From Flavobacterium enshiense DK69 (GTDB lineage: Bacteria > Bacteroidota > Bacteroidia > Flavobacteriales > Flavobacteriaceae), in the NCBI RefSeq assembly GCF_000498495.1, contig NZ_AVCS01000032.1:1-51929 (forward strand): a stretch of DNA of 51,929 nucleotides. Direction: 5' to 3'. This document shows positions 26,169 through 34,550 of the stretch, one piece after another (position 1 is the first letter of the stretch; each line of letters starts with the position of its first letter). The translations under genes were made by a program, and so were the position numbers. The notes under the pieces were generated by a model. It made no database searches. It saw only the letters and a list, made by a program, of their open reading frames with translations, and was not told where the DNA came from.

Positions 26169-27548
26169 TTATTTATTTTCGATTCGTTTCAACATCTCTT
26201 CTGCGTTTTTGTTTTTTGCGTCAAAGTCTAATGCTTTTTTTAAGTATATAATTGCCAAATCTGATTTTTTCATTTTGTCATAACATTCTCCGATAAATGA
26301 ATATGAACTTGAGATTCCAGTCGAATTTTTTAAATCAATTGTTGTGCTTAATTCAAAAACTTTGATTGCGTCTTCAAATCGTTTTCTTCTCATTAGATAT
26401 TTTCCAGTATTTATTAAGTCTTCAAATTCGCTTGAAAAATCGTATTTTTCTTTTTGACTTGATTTAATTTGCTCATAGAATGAAATTCCATTTTGAAAGT
26501 TGTCTAATAATTTTCCTCTAATATCAAGATAAATTGATTTTTTTGGAATTGTGAAAGGTTTATCGGCTAAAATATTTAATATTGATTCTGTAATTGCACT
26601 AAGTTTGAAATTTTGATTGTTGGTTATTAATACTATAATTGTTTTGTTTTTTGATTCGTAATAAACGTTTGATTCATAATTATTACCTGAACCTTGATGA
26701 GAATGCTCCACAACTTTATTGTTTTCAATAATTGTGTTCCCCAGACTTGATTCAGAATTTTTGTCAAAACTTTTTGCAAGAATGTTTATTGAGTTTTTAT
26801 TGACTATTTTTTTATTTTGTAAATTACTAACCCAATTATACAAATCAGTTATTGAAAAATACATTTCTCCACCTCCGTGAATGAAAGTTGTTTCTTTAAA
26901 ATCGTTGTCAAATGAACCAGCCATATTTACAGTTAATGTGGAATCTTTTGGAATTTTACCGCCACTAATTTTTAATTTTTTGAAAAACTTGGTTTTCAAA
27001 AAATCTTCATAAGACAGATTTGTTATTTTTTTAATTATTTCTTGTTGAAGAAAAACATTTGCATTACTATAAATATATCCCGTTCCAGGTTCAAATTCCA
27101 ATTTTTCAACATTATTCAATTCCGATAAATATTCAGAATCTGTATTTTTAAATATTCTTGGCAAACCACTTGTATATTGAAGCAAATGCTTAATTTGAAT
27201 TTTAGATGCCCAACTTGGTAAGTAAGTTAAATAAGTGGAAACTTTGTCCTCTAAATTCAGTTTTCCTTTTTCTGCTAAAAATAAAATTCCTGTACTGTTG
27301 AATTCTTTAGTTATCGAGCCAATCGGCATGGTGGATTCCCGATTTAATTTTTTGCCTTTTGAATAATCTGTATATCCGAGTTCATTTTGATACATAATTT
27401 TCCCGTTTTGAGAAACAATTATATTTCCATTAAATATTCCTATTTCGTTTGCTGATTTCATCAGGAAATCTAAATTCTGAATTTTTTTGGATTGTCCGGA
27501 GGATATAAAAAAATTCAGAATTATTAGCGTAAAAATTATTTTCTTCAT
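26169..27548 (-). CDS. C11: exported serine hydrolase (beta-lactamase/PBP fold) with C-terminal TPR region
   Basis: 459 residues from the ATG at 27548, which opens a signal peptide (MKKIIFTLIILNFFISSGQS); an ATG at 27614 would bury it. SITK (about residues 78-81) is the SxxK motif and YSN in GYIYSNANV the YxN motif; an HQGSG segment may be the third element. After about residue 360 come two TPR-like helical pairs (FEDAIKVFELS, SDLAIIYLKKALD). A periplasmic peptidase or esterase with a protein-binding tail. Related in fold only to the gene at 16468-17529. Confidence 0.8.
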   Translation of the reverse strand: MKKIIFTLIILNFFISSGQSKKIQNLDFLMKSANEIGIFNGNIIVSQNGKIMYQNELGYTDYSKGKKLNRESTMPIGSITKEFNSTGILFLAEKGKLNLEDKVSTYLTYLPSWASKIQIKHLLQYTSGLPRIFKNTDSEYLSELNNVEKLEFEPGTGYIYSNANVFLQQEIIKKITNLSYEDFLKTKFFKKLKISGGKIPKDSTLTVNMAGSFDNDFKETTFIHGGGEMYFSITDLYNWVSNLQNKKIVNKNSINILAKSFDKNSESSLGNTIIENNKVVEHSHQGSGNNYESNVYYESKNKTIIVLITNNQNFKLSAITESILNILADKPFTIPKKSIYLDIRGKLLDNFQNGISFYEQIKSSQKEKYDFSSEFEDLINTGKYLMRRKRFEDAIKVFELSTTIDLKNSTGISSSYSFIGECYDKMKKSDLAIIYLKKALDFDAKNKNAEEMLKRIENK

Positions 27549-27626
27549 TATTACTTTAAAAGACTCAAATTTTATTGAATCGTTGAAATTATTTTTCTTT
27601 CGGTTTTCATTCACGCCAAACTGATA

Positions 27627-27789
27627 GCTAACGTCCCGCCGGTTTTATGAAGTCGAGGATTTTTGTTACCGATGTTTACAAATATACCGAAAAGTCTGTA
27701 AGAAAAAAGTTGAAAAATAGGAGGGACATGCAAACACAAGCTCATACCGATACACACCCAAACTCCGCTTTCATAAATCCGCTGTTTTG
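27627..27789 (-). repeat. Cassette repeat R12 (long, 163 bp)
   Basis: Borders GCTAAC/GTTTTG. -7 box TATATTTG at 27679-27686. Arms pair (TTTATGAAG with CTTTCATAAA). Confidence 0.9.
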
Positions 27790-28334
27790 CTTTCGTTTTT
27801 CTTTTTCCATTCTCCAATATCGATTCGATAAATATTTACAAGCATTCCATTATATTCGATGGATTTATCATTTCTCATTCCATTACTTCTCGCAACTTTT
27901 TCAGAATTAATATTTTCAATATTAATTATTGAAATTAAACTTTGCGAAAAATTATTCTCGAATGCAAAATCTTTACATTTTTTAGTGGATTCGGATGCAA
28001 ATCCTTTTTTTCTATATTCCGGTAATATAGAATATGCAATTTCTATTTCTTGTTTTCCTTCAATTTCTCTTACTATAAGTCCGCTTTGACCAATAATTTT
28101 ATTTGTGAATTTATCGATTAATACGTTCGCTCCGCCTAAACCGTTTTTATATCTTTCAAATGTCATATCAAACCAGAGTTTGCATCTTTCGTTTGGTGTT
28201 TCAATTTTGTCAACTCCTAAAAATCTGCAAACCTCAATATTTTCAAACAATTCAACCCATATATCAAAATCCTCAATATTTAGTAACCTAAATTTTAATC
28301 TTCCTGTTTCTTGTCCTTCTAATGTATATTTCAT
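27771..28334 (-). CDS. C12: GNAT acetyltransferase (RimJ/RimL-like)
   Basis: 187 residues: LKFRLLNIEDFDIWVELFEN near the N-terminus, IIGQSGLIVREIEGKQEIEI, the acetyl-CoA motif LPEYRKKGFASESTKKC, and NIENINSEKVARSNGM. RimJ/RimL-type GNATs often acetylate alpha-amino groups of proteins. The last five residues and the TGA stop (27771-27773) are encoded by the arm of repeat R12. Confidence 0.85.
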   Translation of the reverse strand: MKYTLEGQETGRLKFRLLNIEDFDIWVELFENIEVCRFLGVDKIETPNERCKLWFDMTFERYKNGLGGANVLIDKFTNKIIGQSGLIVREIEGKQEIEIAYSILPEYRKKGFASESTKKCKDFAFENNFSQSLISIINIENINSEKVARSNGMRNDKSIEYNGMLVNIYRIDIGEWKKKNESKTADL

Positions 28335-28421
28335 TTGGCAGTTGATATTTGATTTTTTATAATAACAAGCTTATACTTTTTTGATTGGTTTTCTATTTCG
28401 TTTCGTTTCGTCAAAATGACG

Positions 28422-28582
28422 CACAGCGTCCCGCCAGCTTTTGTCAGTGGGGATTTTTATTACTGATTTTTACAAATATACAGAAAAGTCTGAAAGAAAA
28501 AGTTTAAAAATAGGAGAGAAGTGCAAGCACTGGTTCTTACCGATATACACCGAAACCCCGCTTTCACAAAGCCGCTGTTAGT
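28422..28582 (-). repeat. Cassette repeat R13 (long, 161 bp)
   Basis: Borders CACAGC (mutated)/GTTAGT. -7 box TATATTTG at 28473-28480. Arms pair imperfectly. Confidence 0.9.
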
Positions 28583-28596
28583 GGCAGCTTTTTTAT

Positions 28597-28950
28597 TTAT
28601 AATCCGAATATTTGAGGTGTTAAAATTCCGATTTTTGTTAAAGCTTCATGCATTACGCCATTAACTGAATTCTCAATAGCATATTTACGCCCAGATTTAT
28701 CAATTCCGATGTTAAGGATTTTAATTTCGAAAAAGATACCTTTATTGTGGTATTCATCAATCCATTTGTTTTGAAATTGCATTTCGATTTTTTTTAAAAC
28801 CTCACTGTTTTTCAATTCAATATTTTCTCCAAATGTTAGATTCGATTTATTTGAATTTTTAATCGCAATGGTTATATCTGAATATATTCCTTCAGCTCCT
28901 TCACCAAGTATATAACTATTTCTTATAATAGCTTCTCTAAATTGTTCCAT
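28597..28950 (-). CDS. C13: small protein of unknown function
   Basis: 117 residues, no signal peptide: MEQFREAIIRNSYILGEGAEG, then a mixed alpha/beta region with IFFEIKILNIGIDKSGRKY. I do not recognise it. The cassette ends match over 10 bases (TTAGTGGCA core), so the cassette is intact. Confidence 0.55.
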   Translation of the reverse strand: MEQFREAIIRNSYILGEGAEGIYSDITIAIKNSNKSNLTFGENIELKNSEVLKKIEMQFQNKWIDEYHNKGIFFEIKILNIGIDKSGRKYAIENSVNGVMHEALTKIGILTPQIFGL

Positions 28951-29044
28951 AGAAAATAAATTATGTTTCTGCCAAGTTTATGGTTTTGTTATATAATTGA
29001 ATGTTTTTAAGTTGTTTTTTTCACAGGATTGCTGCAAAGTTGCC

Positions 29045-29205
29045 ACTAACGTCGCCGGTTTATGAAGTGGCGAAATTTTTAATACTGATGTTTACAAATA
29101 TACCTAAAAGACTGAAAGAAAAAAGTTGAAAAATAGGAGAGAAGTGCAAGCACTGGCTCCTCCCATTACACACCGACCCCGCCATAGCATAAAACCGCTG
29201 TTAGC
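29045..29205 (-). repeat. Cassette repeat R14 (long, 161 bp)
   Basis: Borders ACTAAC/GTTAGC. -7 box TATATTTG at 29095-29102. Left end GTCGCCGG lacks CC of the consensus. Arms TTTATG / CATAAAA and GTGGCG / CGCCAT pair. Confidence 0.9.
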
Positions 29206-29216
29206 TGCTGGAAATT

Positions 29217-29705
29217 TCAATGCAGACTTATAACTTTTGTGATTTTCCATTCACCATTTTCTTTTTTCCAAACAATTGTAAATCTTCCAATTTTAGGGAT
29301 GCCATTTGGTTCTTCTTTGTTGTGAAATTTATGTAACCCAATTTCTATAGCTCCATAATTGTTTATTGGATAAACTTCAATACTTCCTTTTACAAGTTCT
29401 CTTGTTACTTTGCCGCAAACATACTTTTTTGTCCCCTCTACAATTTCTTGTTTTGAATTCATAAAACCACCTTTATCATGATAGAACTCGATATTGTCAG
29501 AATAAAACGAGCTGTATTTATTAAGATCTTTGTTACAGTTATTATAGGCTTCAAAAAAAGCACTATCCATATCTACAATGGCTTCATACAATGTTAAATC
29601 ATCTGGCTCATAATTTTTTGTAAGTCTATAAGTATTCTTTTTGGGCGAACAACTTAATAGAAATAACGCGGTAAAAATATAAGTGATGAGTTTGACAAGT
29701 TTCAT
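29217..29705 (-). CDS. C14: lipoprotein with NTF2-like (SnoaL/DUF4440) fold
   Basis: 162 residues with lipobox LLSC (Cys near 19). The mature domain fits the NTF2-like superfamily: YEAIVDMDSAFFEAYNNCN, FYSDNIEFYHDKGGF, then beta strands ending FTIVWKKENGEWKITKVISLH, the typical final strand. Most members bind small hydrophobic ligands or act as inhibitors and immunity-like proteins. Envelope-anchored. No catalytic residues identified. Confidence 0.75.
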   Translation of the reverse strand: MKLVKLITYIFTALFLLSCSPKKNTYRLTKNYEPDDLTLYEAIVDMDSAFFEAYNNCNKDLNKYSSFYSDNIEFYHDKGGFMNSKQEIVEGTKKYVCGKVTRELVKGSIEVYPINNYGAIEIGLHKFHNKEEPNGIPKIGRFTIVWKKENGEWKITKVISLH

Positions 29706-29734
29706 GTTTTTCGCGATTTTGTTTTTTGCTTGTA

Positions 29735-29897
29735 GCTAACGTCGCGCCGGCTTTATGAAGTGGCGGAATTTCATTACTGATGTTTACAAATATACCGAAA
29801 AGTTTGAAAGAAAAAGCCTCACTTCGGAGAAGAAAAATATTCACTGGCCATTACCGATTAAGACTGAAGTTAGTCATTTCATAAAACAGCTGTTAGT
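29735..29897 (-). repeat. Cassette repeat R15 (long, 163 bp)
   Basis: Borders GCTAAC/GTTAGT. -7 box TATATTTG at 29787-29794. Arms pair (CTTTATGAAGTGG with CATTTCATAAAA). Interior variant with CTCACTTCGGAG. Confidence 0.9.
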
Positions 29898-30582
29898 GAC
29901 TGGTTTTATATTTATTTCGTTTAAAATATTTTATTGATGCATAGATTAAAGAGAACAAAATGTATAATATTGTATATAAACGAAATATTTTAAGAATGTC
30001 TTTTTTCGAATACGAATTAAAATACTTCTCAAAAGAAAGATTAGTTGTAAAGATATTACCAAGTTTACTTTCTACAGCGTAAAGACCACTTTTTGGTGAG
30101 CTTAATAAAGTACCATCTTTGTCTATTATAAAATAGGCTGGGAATCCATTTACTTTAAAGGATTTAAGGTTTTCATTATTTATATTGGAAAATGTCCAAT
30201 TAAGTTTTTTTGTCTCTAAAAAATCCCAAGGTTTTCTTTTATGGATTAACAAACTTTGTGTCCATTTTGGAGAATCAACACTCATGCTTAATATTACTAA
30301 ATCATCGTGTTTCTTTAATAGTTCTGGAAAGAATTTCATTTCTTCAAGACAAGGTTCACAACCTGAAAACCAAAAATCAACAAGTATCAATTTTCCTTTG
30401 TAATCATCAATAGTCTTTAGTTGACCAAATTGATTTTTTAAAGCTATCTTTGGAAAATGAGTAATTACTTTTTCTCTATCTCCGATGTTTTTAATATGAA
30501 AAGTAATTATAAATATTGTGAAAAAGAAGAATAAAAGACATAGTGTGTACCATTTTAAAAGATTTAGTATTTGATGTTTCAT
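29893..30582 (-). CDS. C15: membrane-anchored TlpA-like thioredoxin-fold protein
   Basis: 229 residues: N-terminal membrane segment (about 12-30), thioredoxin domain with redox motif C75-E-P-C78 in LVDFWFSGCEPCLEEM, VNGFPAYFIIDKDG (cis-Pro region), and a second hydrophobic segment near 200-217. Probably a periplasm-facing thiol-disulfide reductase. The stop TAA (29893-29895) is part of the repeat core GTTAGT. Confidence 0.85.
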   Translation of the reverse strand: MKHQILNLLKWYTLCLLFFFFTIFIITFHIKNIGDREKVITHFPKIALKNQFGQLKTIDDYKGKLILVDFWFSGCEPCLEEMKFFPELLKKHDDLVILSMSVDSPKWTQSLLIHKRKPWDFLETKKLNWTFSNINNENLKSFKVNGFPAYFIIDKDGTLLSSPKSGLYAVESKLGNIFTTNLSFEKYFNSYSKKDILKIFRLYTILYILFSLIYASIKYFKRNKYKTSH

Positions 30583-30639
30583 TTTAGATTTAAATTTTTA
30601 GTCAACCTATTTTAGGACGTCTCATTTGGTAAACTTGCC

Positions 30640-30803
30640 ACTAGCGTCCCGCCGGTTTTATGAAGTGGCGGAATTTTTATTACTGATGTTTACAAATATA
30701 CCGAAAAGACTGAATGGAAAAACCTCTTTCGGAGAAAGAAATGCAAACACTGACCATTACCGATTAAGGCTGAAGTTAGTCATTTCATAAAACCGCTGTT
30801 AGT
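30640..30803 (-). repeat. Cassette repeat R16 (long, 164 bp)
   Basis: Borders ACTAGC (mutated from ACTAAC)/GTTAGT. -7 box TATATTTG at 30693-30700. Arms pair (TTTTATGAAGTGG with CATTTCATAAAA). Small interior hairpin CTCTTTCGGAGAAAG. Confidence 0.9.
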
Positions 30804-30810
30804 AGCAGGT

Positions 30811-31320
30811 TTAATTTAAAGACTCAATTTCTAATTTTTCATTAACCTTAGTAAGGCTTTTATCTTTGCTTATTTTATATAGAAATGCCATTAAATCCTG
30901 CATAAGCCCAGCTGGATAAATATATCTCATAGGTTTTCTTTTATTATCTATATATAATATCAAAGTTAACTGAGATCCTTCACTCAATGTAATTGTATTT
31001 GGTTCAACGGGAGGTGCTTTTGTTCCAGATTTTTCCAAATCAATTTTTTCTAATATGCTTAGAAACTCATTATAAGTTTCTTTGTCAAGTTTACCACGAT
31101 AAAAACCAATTCTTGTTGAGTCGATTTTATAATTTTGATAAGCTTTTTCGATATAAAGTTTAATTTTTTTGTTTTGATTAAGTTCTAAGTGATATTCTGG
31201 ACAAGTTCCAAAGCATTTAGATGTATGGAAAATCATTTTTTCAAATCTTGAATTGATTTTTCCAGAAGAACAGTTAGCCAAAAATTGTGTGATAATAATA
31301 AGTAAAATTGCTTTTCTCAT
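30811..31320 (-). CDS. C16: lipoprotein with DUF6438-like domain
   Basis: 169 residues. Lipobox LANC (Cys near 17), then FHTSKCFGTCPEYHLEL, the cysteine signature I associate with DUF6438 of Bacteroidota, and a C-terminal domain with IYPAGLMQDLMAFLYKI. Envelope lipoprotein; function unknown. Cassette ends match over nine bases (TTAGTAGCA). Confidence 0.65.
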   Translation of the reverse strand: MRKAILLIIITQFLANCSSGKINSRFEKMIFHTSKCFGTCPEYHLELNQNKKIKLYIEKAYQNYKIDSTRIGFYRGKLDKETYNEFLSILEKIDLEKSGTKAPPVEPNTITLSEGSQLTLILYIDNKRKPMRYIYPAGLMQDLMAFLYKISKDKSLTKVNEKLEIESLN

Positions 31321-31352
31321 ATTGTTTTACGTGTGATTTTGGAAAACTTGCT

Positions 31353-31516
31353 ACTAACGTCCCTCCGGCTTTGTGTCAGGTGAGGATTTTTGTTACTGAT
31401 GTCTTCAAATTTACCGAAAATTTAGTAAGAAAAAAACTTCTTTTTAAAGGAGAAATGCAAACTCTGACCAATCCAAAAAATCCCAAGCCCCGCCATAGCA
31501 TAAAACCGCTATTATC
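31353..31516 (-). repeat. Cassette repeat R17 (long, 164 bp)
   Basis: Borders ACTAAC/ATTATC. -7 box TAAATTTG at 31406-31413. Left arm GTGTCAGGTGAGG does not match right arm CGCCATAGCAT: chimeric. Confidence 0.9.
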
Positions 31517-32015
31517 TGCAGGCTTTGTTTATTTGGTATATTACATTATTTAGATTTTTTTCATCGATTTTATTTTCAATTAAGCAAAAACCTAATTTTT
31601 CCAATAACTTTCTTGAATTTTGATTTTCTTTATTTGTAAATGCTTCAATTGTTTTGAAGTTTAATACGTTAAATGCATAATCTAAAATTCCAGTAATTGC
31701 ATTTGTCATTATTCCCTTATTCTGAAATTCCGGAAATAATTCATATCCTAATTCAGCGTAATTTTTATCGTAGTTGATTTTCCAAATTGCAATTGTTCCG
31801 ACCAGCTCATTTTTTTCAATAGTATTTATCGAAAAAAATAAATCAGTTTTACTTCTTTCGACTATGAAATTTTCAATATCAGTTAATGATTTGTTTAAAT
31901 CCCTTCTTATGAATTTACTAACTTCAGCATTTGTTCTTAATCTGTGAATTATTTCAGCATCAGATTTTTCAACAATTTTAAGTTTTAATCTATCAGTTAA
32001 AATTTCGTGTTTCAT
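31512..32015 (-). CDS. C17: GNAT acetyltransferase (RimJ/RimL-like)
   Basis: 167 residues: RLKLKIVEKSDAEIIHRL, FFSINTIEKNELVGTIAIW, AELGYELFPEFQNKGIMTNA (acetyl-CoA binding), FKTIEAFTNKENQNSRKLLEK. The stop TAA (31512-31514) lies in the right border of R17. The cassette ends share ATTATCTGCA, a departure from the usual GTT core that is nevertheless matched at both ends. Confidence 0.85.
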   Translation of the reverse strand: MKHEILTDRLKLKIVEKSDAEIIHRLRTNAEVSKFIRRDLNKSLTDIENFIVERSKTDLFFSINTIEKNELVGTIAIWKINYDKNYAELGYELFPEFQNKGIMTNAITGILDYAFNVLNFKTIEAFTNKENQNSRKLLEKLGFCLIENKIDEKNLNNVIYQINKACR

Positions 32016-32045
32016 TTCTTATTAGGAATTTTGGATAAGCTTGCA

Positions 32046-32209
32046 GATAATCTCCCGCCGGCTTTATGCTGTGGCGGATTTTTTATTGCTGATGTTTACA
32101 AATATACCGAAAAGTTTGAAAGAGAATAGTTGAAAAATAGGATAGAAGTGCAAGCACTGTCTCCACCAATTACACGCCGACCCCGCTATAGCATAAAACC
32201 GCTGTTAGC
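32046..32209 (-). repeat. Cassette repeat R18 (long, 164 bp)
   Basis: Borders GATAAT/GTTAGC. -7 box TATATTTG at 32099-32106. Arms pair (TTTATGCTGTGGCGG with CCCCGCTATAGCATAAA). Confidence 0.9.
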
Positions 32210-32813
32210 GGTAGGCTTTTATCTCGATTTGGTTTTTAATACTTTGTTTTACATCTTCCCATTCACTATCCAAAATACTATAAAAAGCTGTATTTCTCGG
32301 TATTCCATTTGGTTCTATTTTATCTTTTCTTAAAACCCCTTCAAATATTCCGCCAATTTTTTGAATTGCTTTTCTTGAACGTACATTGTTATCTTTTGCT
32401 CTAAATTGAACCCTATTAGTTTTTAAATTTTCGAAACAATAATTGAGTAGTAATAGTTTACACTCTAGGTTTACAGTTGTCCCCCAATATTCTTTCATAA
32501 TCCAAGTAACACCTATTTCAATTTTTTTGTCATTAGGATATATTTCAAGAAATCTAGTAGTTCCAATAATTTTGTTTGAATTTTTGTGAATAATGATAAA
32601 GGGATACACTGTTCCTTTTTCTCTATCTTTCATTGCGCCGTTGAAATTCGGATAAAATATTTCATCAACTGAATAGTCTACAGATGTTAGTTCCCATATT
32701 TCTTTATTAGATGCAGCAAGAAATAAATCTTCAAAATGTTCCTTTTCTAAAGGGAGGAGTTCTATTTCATCTCCCTTTAATACTACAGGATGATTAATCC
32801 AGTTGTTCGTCAT
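32205..32813 (-). CDS. C18: GNAT acetyltransferase (RimJ/RimL-like)
   Basis: 202 residues: IELLPLEKEHFEDLFLAA, IIGTTRFLEIYPNDKKIEIG, TWIMKEYWGTTVNLECKLLL, TNRVQFRAKDNNVRSRKAIQ, GGIFEGVLRKD. Long subfamily related to protein N-acetyltransferases. Its TAA stop is the TTA of the R18 core (32205-32207). Second of two adjacent GNAT cassettes; they are not recent duplicates. Confidence 0.85.
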   Translation of the reverse strand: MTNNWINHPVVLKGDEIELLPLEKEHFEDLFLAASNKEIWELTSVDYSVDEIFYPNFNGAMKDREKGTVYPFIIIHKNSNKIIGTTRFLEIYPNDKKIEIGVTWIMKEYWGTTVNLECKLLLLNYCFENLKTNRVQFRAKDNNVRSRKAIQKIGGIFEGVLRKDKIEPNGIPRNTAFYSILDSEWEDVKQSIKNQIEIKAYR

Positions 32814-32838
32814 AACTCTATGTTCTTTTAAGCTTACT

Positions 32839-32967
32839 GCTAACGTCCCGCCGGCTTTATGCTGTGGCGGATTTTTGTTCCTTTAGATTGTTTTATCACA
32901 AAGTCAAATATACAAAAAGATCGCCCCATTAAACACTAAAACCCCACTTTCACAAAACCGCCTTAGC
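32839..32967 (-). repeat. Cassette repeat R19 (short, 129 bp)
   Basis: Borders GCTAAC/CTTAGC, with TG lost from the usual CCGCTGTT. -7 box TATATTTG at 32905-32912. The left arm is of the ATGCTGTGGCGG type and the right arm of the CCCCACTTTCAC type, so it looks like a hybrid of two repeats. Confidence 0.9.
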
Positions 32968-33127
32968 GGAAGTTTTAAATTTTTGAATTGTTTTTTTTCT
33001 TCAAGATTTTTATGTAAAGTTGTACTTCCGTTATAATATTAAAAAAAAAACACACGACCTGTTTATTTTTAAAATAATAGGATATAATTTCTTTTCAGAG
33101 ATACATTAGGGGAATAGTAAAATTCCG

Positions 33128-33142
33128 TTAGCATTATGCTAA
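33128..33142 (+). promoter_or_regulatory. Perfect palindrome upstream of the C19 + strand genes
   Basis: TTAGCATTATGCTAA, 19 bases before the ATG at 33162. Possible operator, or a relic of two abutting cassette cores, since it contains GTTAGC and GCTAAT. Confidence 0.35.
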
Positions 33143-33161
33143 TTAATTTTAATCGACCAAA

Positions 33162-33905
33162 ATGAGAAAACATACAGAATCGACTTATTCAACACTAGAA
33201 GTAAAAGTGAATCATTCAAAACCAAATAGCCAAATAACAGCTGCCGATTTCTTATCCGATCCGGAATCTCGATTAGATTCTGCACAAATGAAGTACAAAC
33301 CAATGGCAGACTCTGACATTCCATACAGAGACTTAACTAATGCTAAGACCAAACGAGAAAGCATTGGCCAATTAATCGACAAACTGGATGTTGTTAAAAA
33401 CATTAGATACCAAAGAACAATAGAAGACACCTATTGTAATGTTTACTCTTACGATTATTGTCATTTCTGCAAAGTATATCTTCCTACTGTTTGGTGGACA
33501 GATCAAGCCCTGGAAAAAATATTGCAAGGACAGGAAGTAGAACCGCTTATGGGTGAAACCGTAGATCACATTTATTCCAGTGCCATACACGACTGGTTTT
33601 TAAAATGGGGAGATGATTTTGGATGGAAAAGGATGTTTACTGCTGAAGAAATTCAAAATAAAGTGAACACCAATGGAGGGGTTGGAATAATTTGTGCAAA
33701 AAGGAAAGAAAAAGGACTCTCCGGACATATCGTTCCTGTTGTTCCGGAAACGAACGAGCATCAAGCCTACAGAGAGAATGGCGTGGTAATATACCCACTA
33801 CAATCACAAGCGGGAAAGGTGAATTACAATTATTTTTCAGAAGTTAAAAAAGATTGGTGGAATGACGAACTATATTCCTCTTACGTGTTTTATTACCATG
33901 ACTAA
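33162..33905 (+). CDS. C19 first gene: NlpC/P60- or CHAP-like cysteine hydrolase (putative)
   Basis: 247 residues, no signal peptide. From about residue 88 the pattern fits a papain-fold peptidoglycan amidase: Cys92 in DTYCNVYSYD, AIHDWFLKWG and FGWKRM in the middle, His189 in GLSGHIVPVVPE, and a late SQAGKVNYNYF. The family call rests on this C/H spacing only. It is one of only two array genes on the + strand and shares a cassette with an amidoligase-like gene 645 bases on. Could be a cell-wall-directed toxin or a peptide-processing enzyme. Confidence 0.55.
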   Translation: MRKHTESTYSTLEVKVNHSKPNSQITAADFLSDPESRLDSAQMKYKPMADSDIPYRDLTNAKTKRESIGQLIDKLDVVKNIRYQRTIEDTYCNVYSYDYCHFCKVYLPTVWWTDQALEKILQGQEVEPLMGETVDHIYSSAIHDWFLKWGDDFGWKRMFTAEEIQNKVNTNGGVGIICAKRKEKGLSGHIVPVVPETNEHQAYRENGVVIYPLQSQAGKVNYNYFSEVKKDWWNDELYSSYVFYYHD

Positions 33906-34550
33906 ACTCTGAACTGAGAGTTCATGATTTGATAGGCAGACTGAACGTCTGCAGGGTTGCAGCCCTAATTTAGTAGCCACAAATTACGCGATTTAATTTG
34001 TGTGTATTTGTGTAATTGTTGCGCACTTCGCTATTGCTCGAGTTATGGATAAAATGCTTTTAAAGGCTAAAGCAAAATGCACTAAGCACCTAGTTTTAAA
34101 CGATATCTGAAACCAGTTAATCCAAATAATTAATCAGACAATTGGAAGATTTTGTGTTATTATTTGATTTTCAATGAATTAACCGTTTGAAATGAGATAA
34201 TAATGACTATCTTCGCAACCTGGAAAAAACAAGGACAGCAAAAACCGTAACAGGGCAATTTGTCTGCTTAAATTGTTGATATGAAAGTGATTAATGACAG
34301 TAGTAATTTTATAACTCCATTACAAAATTTTGCTTTTTATCAATCGTTCAGTCGATTCAAATGCAAAATTTCTGAGACTTAAATATAAATTCCTATAATT
34401 TAAAAAATAAGAGAATGGATTTAATAGTTTGTTTAATCCGTTTGAAAAACTGTTTTTATTTTGATTCACAGCAGATTAAACTCATGCTTCCGAATAAAAA
34501 ATAATGACTTTAAAAAGTTCAAAATAACCATAAAAAGAAAACTAGTATAA
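33906..34550. other. Non-coding stretch between the two C19 genes
   Basis: 645 bases with no good ORF. Just after the first stop come three small hairpins: GAACT/AGTTC (33911-33923), GCAGAC/GTCTGC (33936-33952), and an imperfect AGGG..CCCT stem (33953-33966). These may end the first transcript. The rest is AT-rich; I see no perfect TAnnTTTG box. The length suggests a separate promoter or a lost gene. Confidence 0.45.

Noticed and set aside
26034..26231. A conserved peptide encoded by the repeats (both strands show recurring frames such as FGIFVNISNKNPRLHKAGG)
   Set aside because: Frames recur because the DNA is conserved. Insertions and deletions between copies break them, start codons are not kept, and short-form repeats lack them. 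The same applies to apparent ORFs at 17665-17850, 21504-21752, 23978-24202, 27611-27817, 29626-29844 and 44382-44633.
33906..34550. Hidden small gene in the long C19 gap
   Set aside because: No frame of useful length with a plausible start in either direction. Only small hairpins were found.
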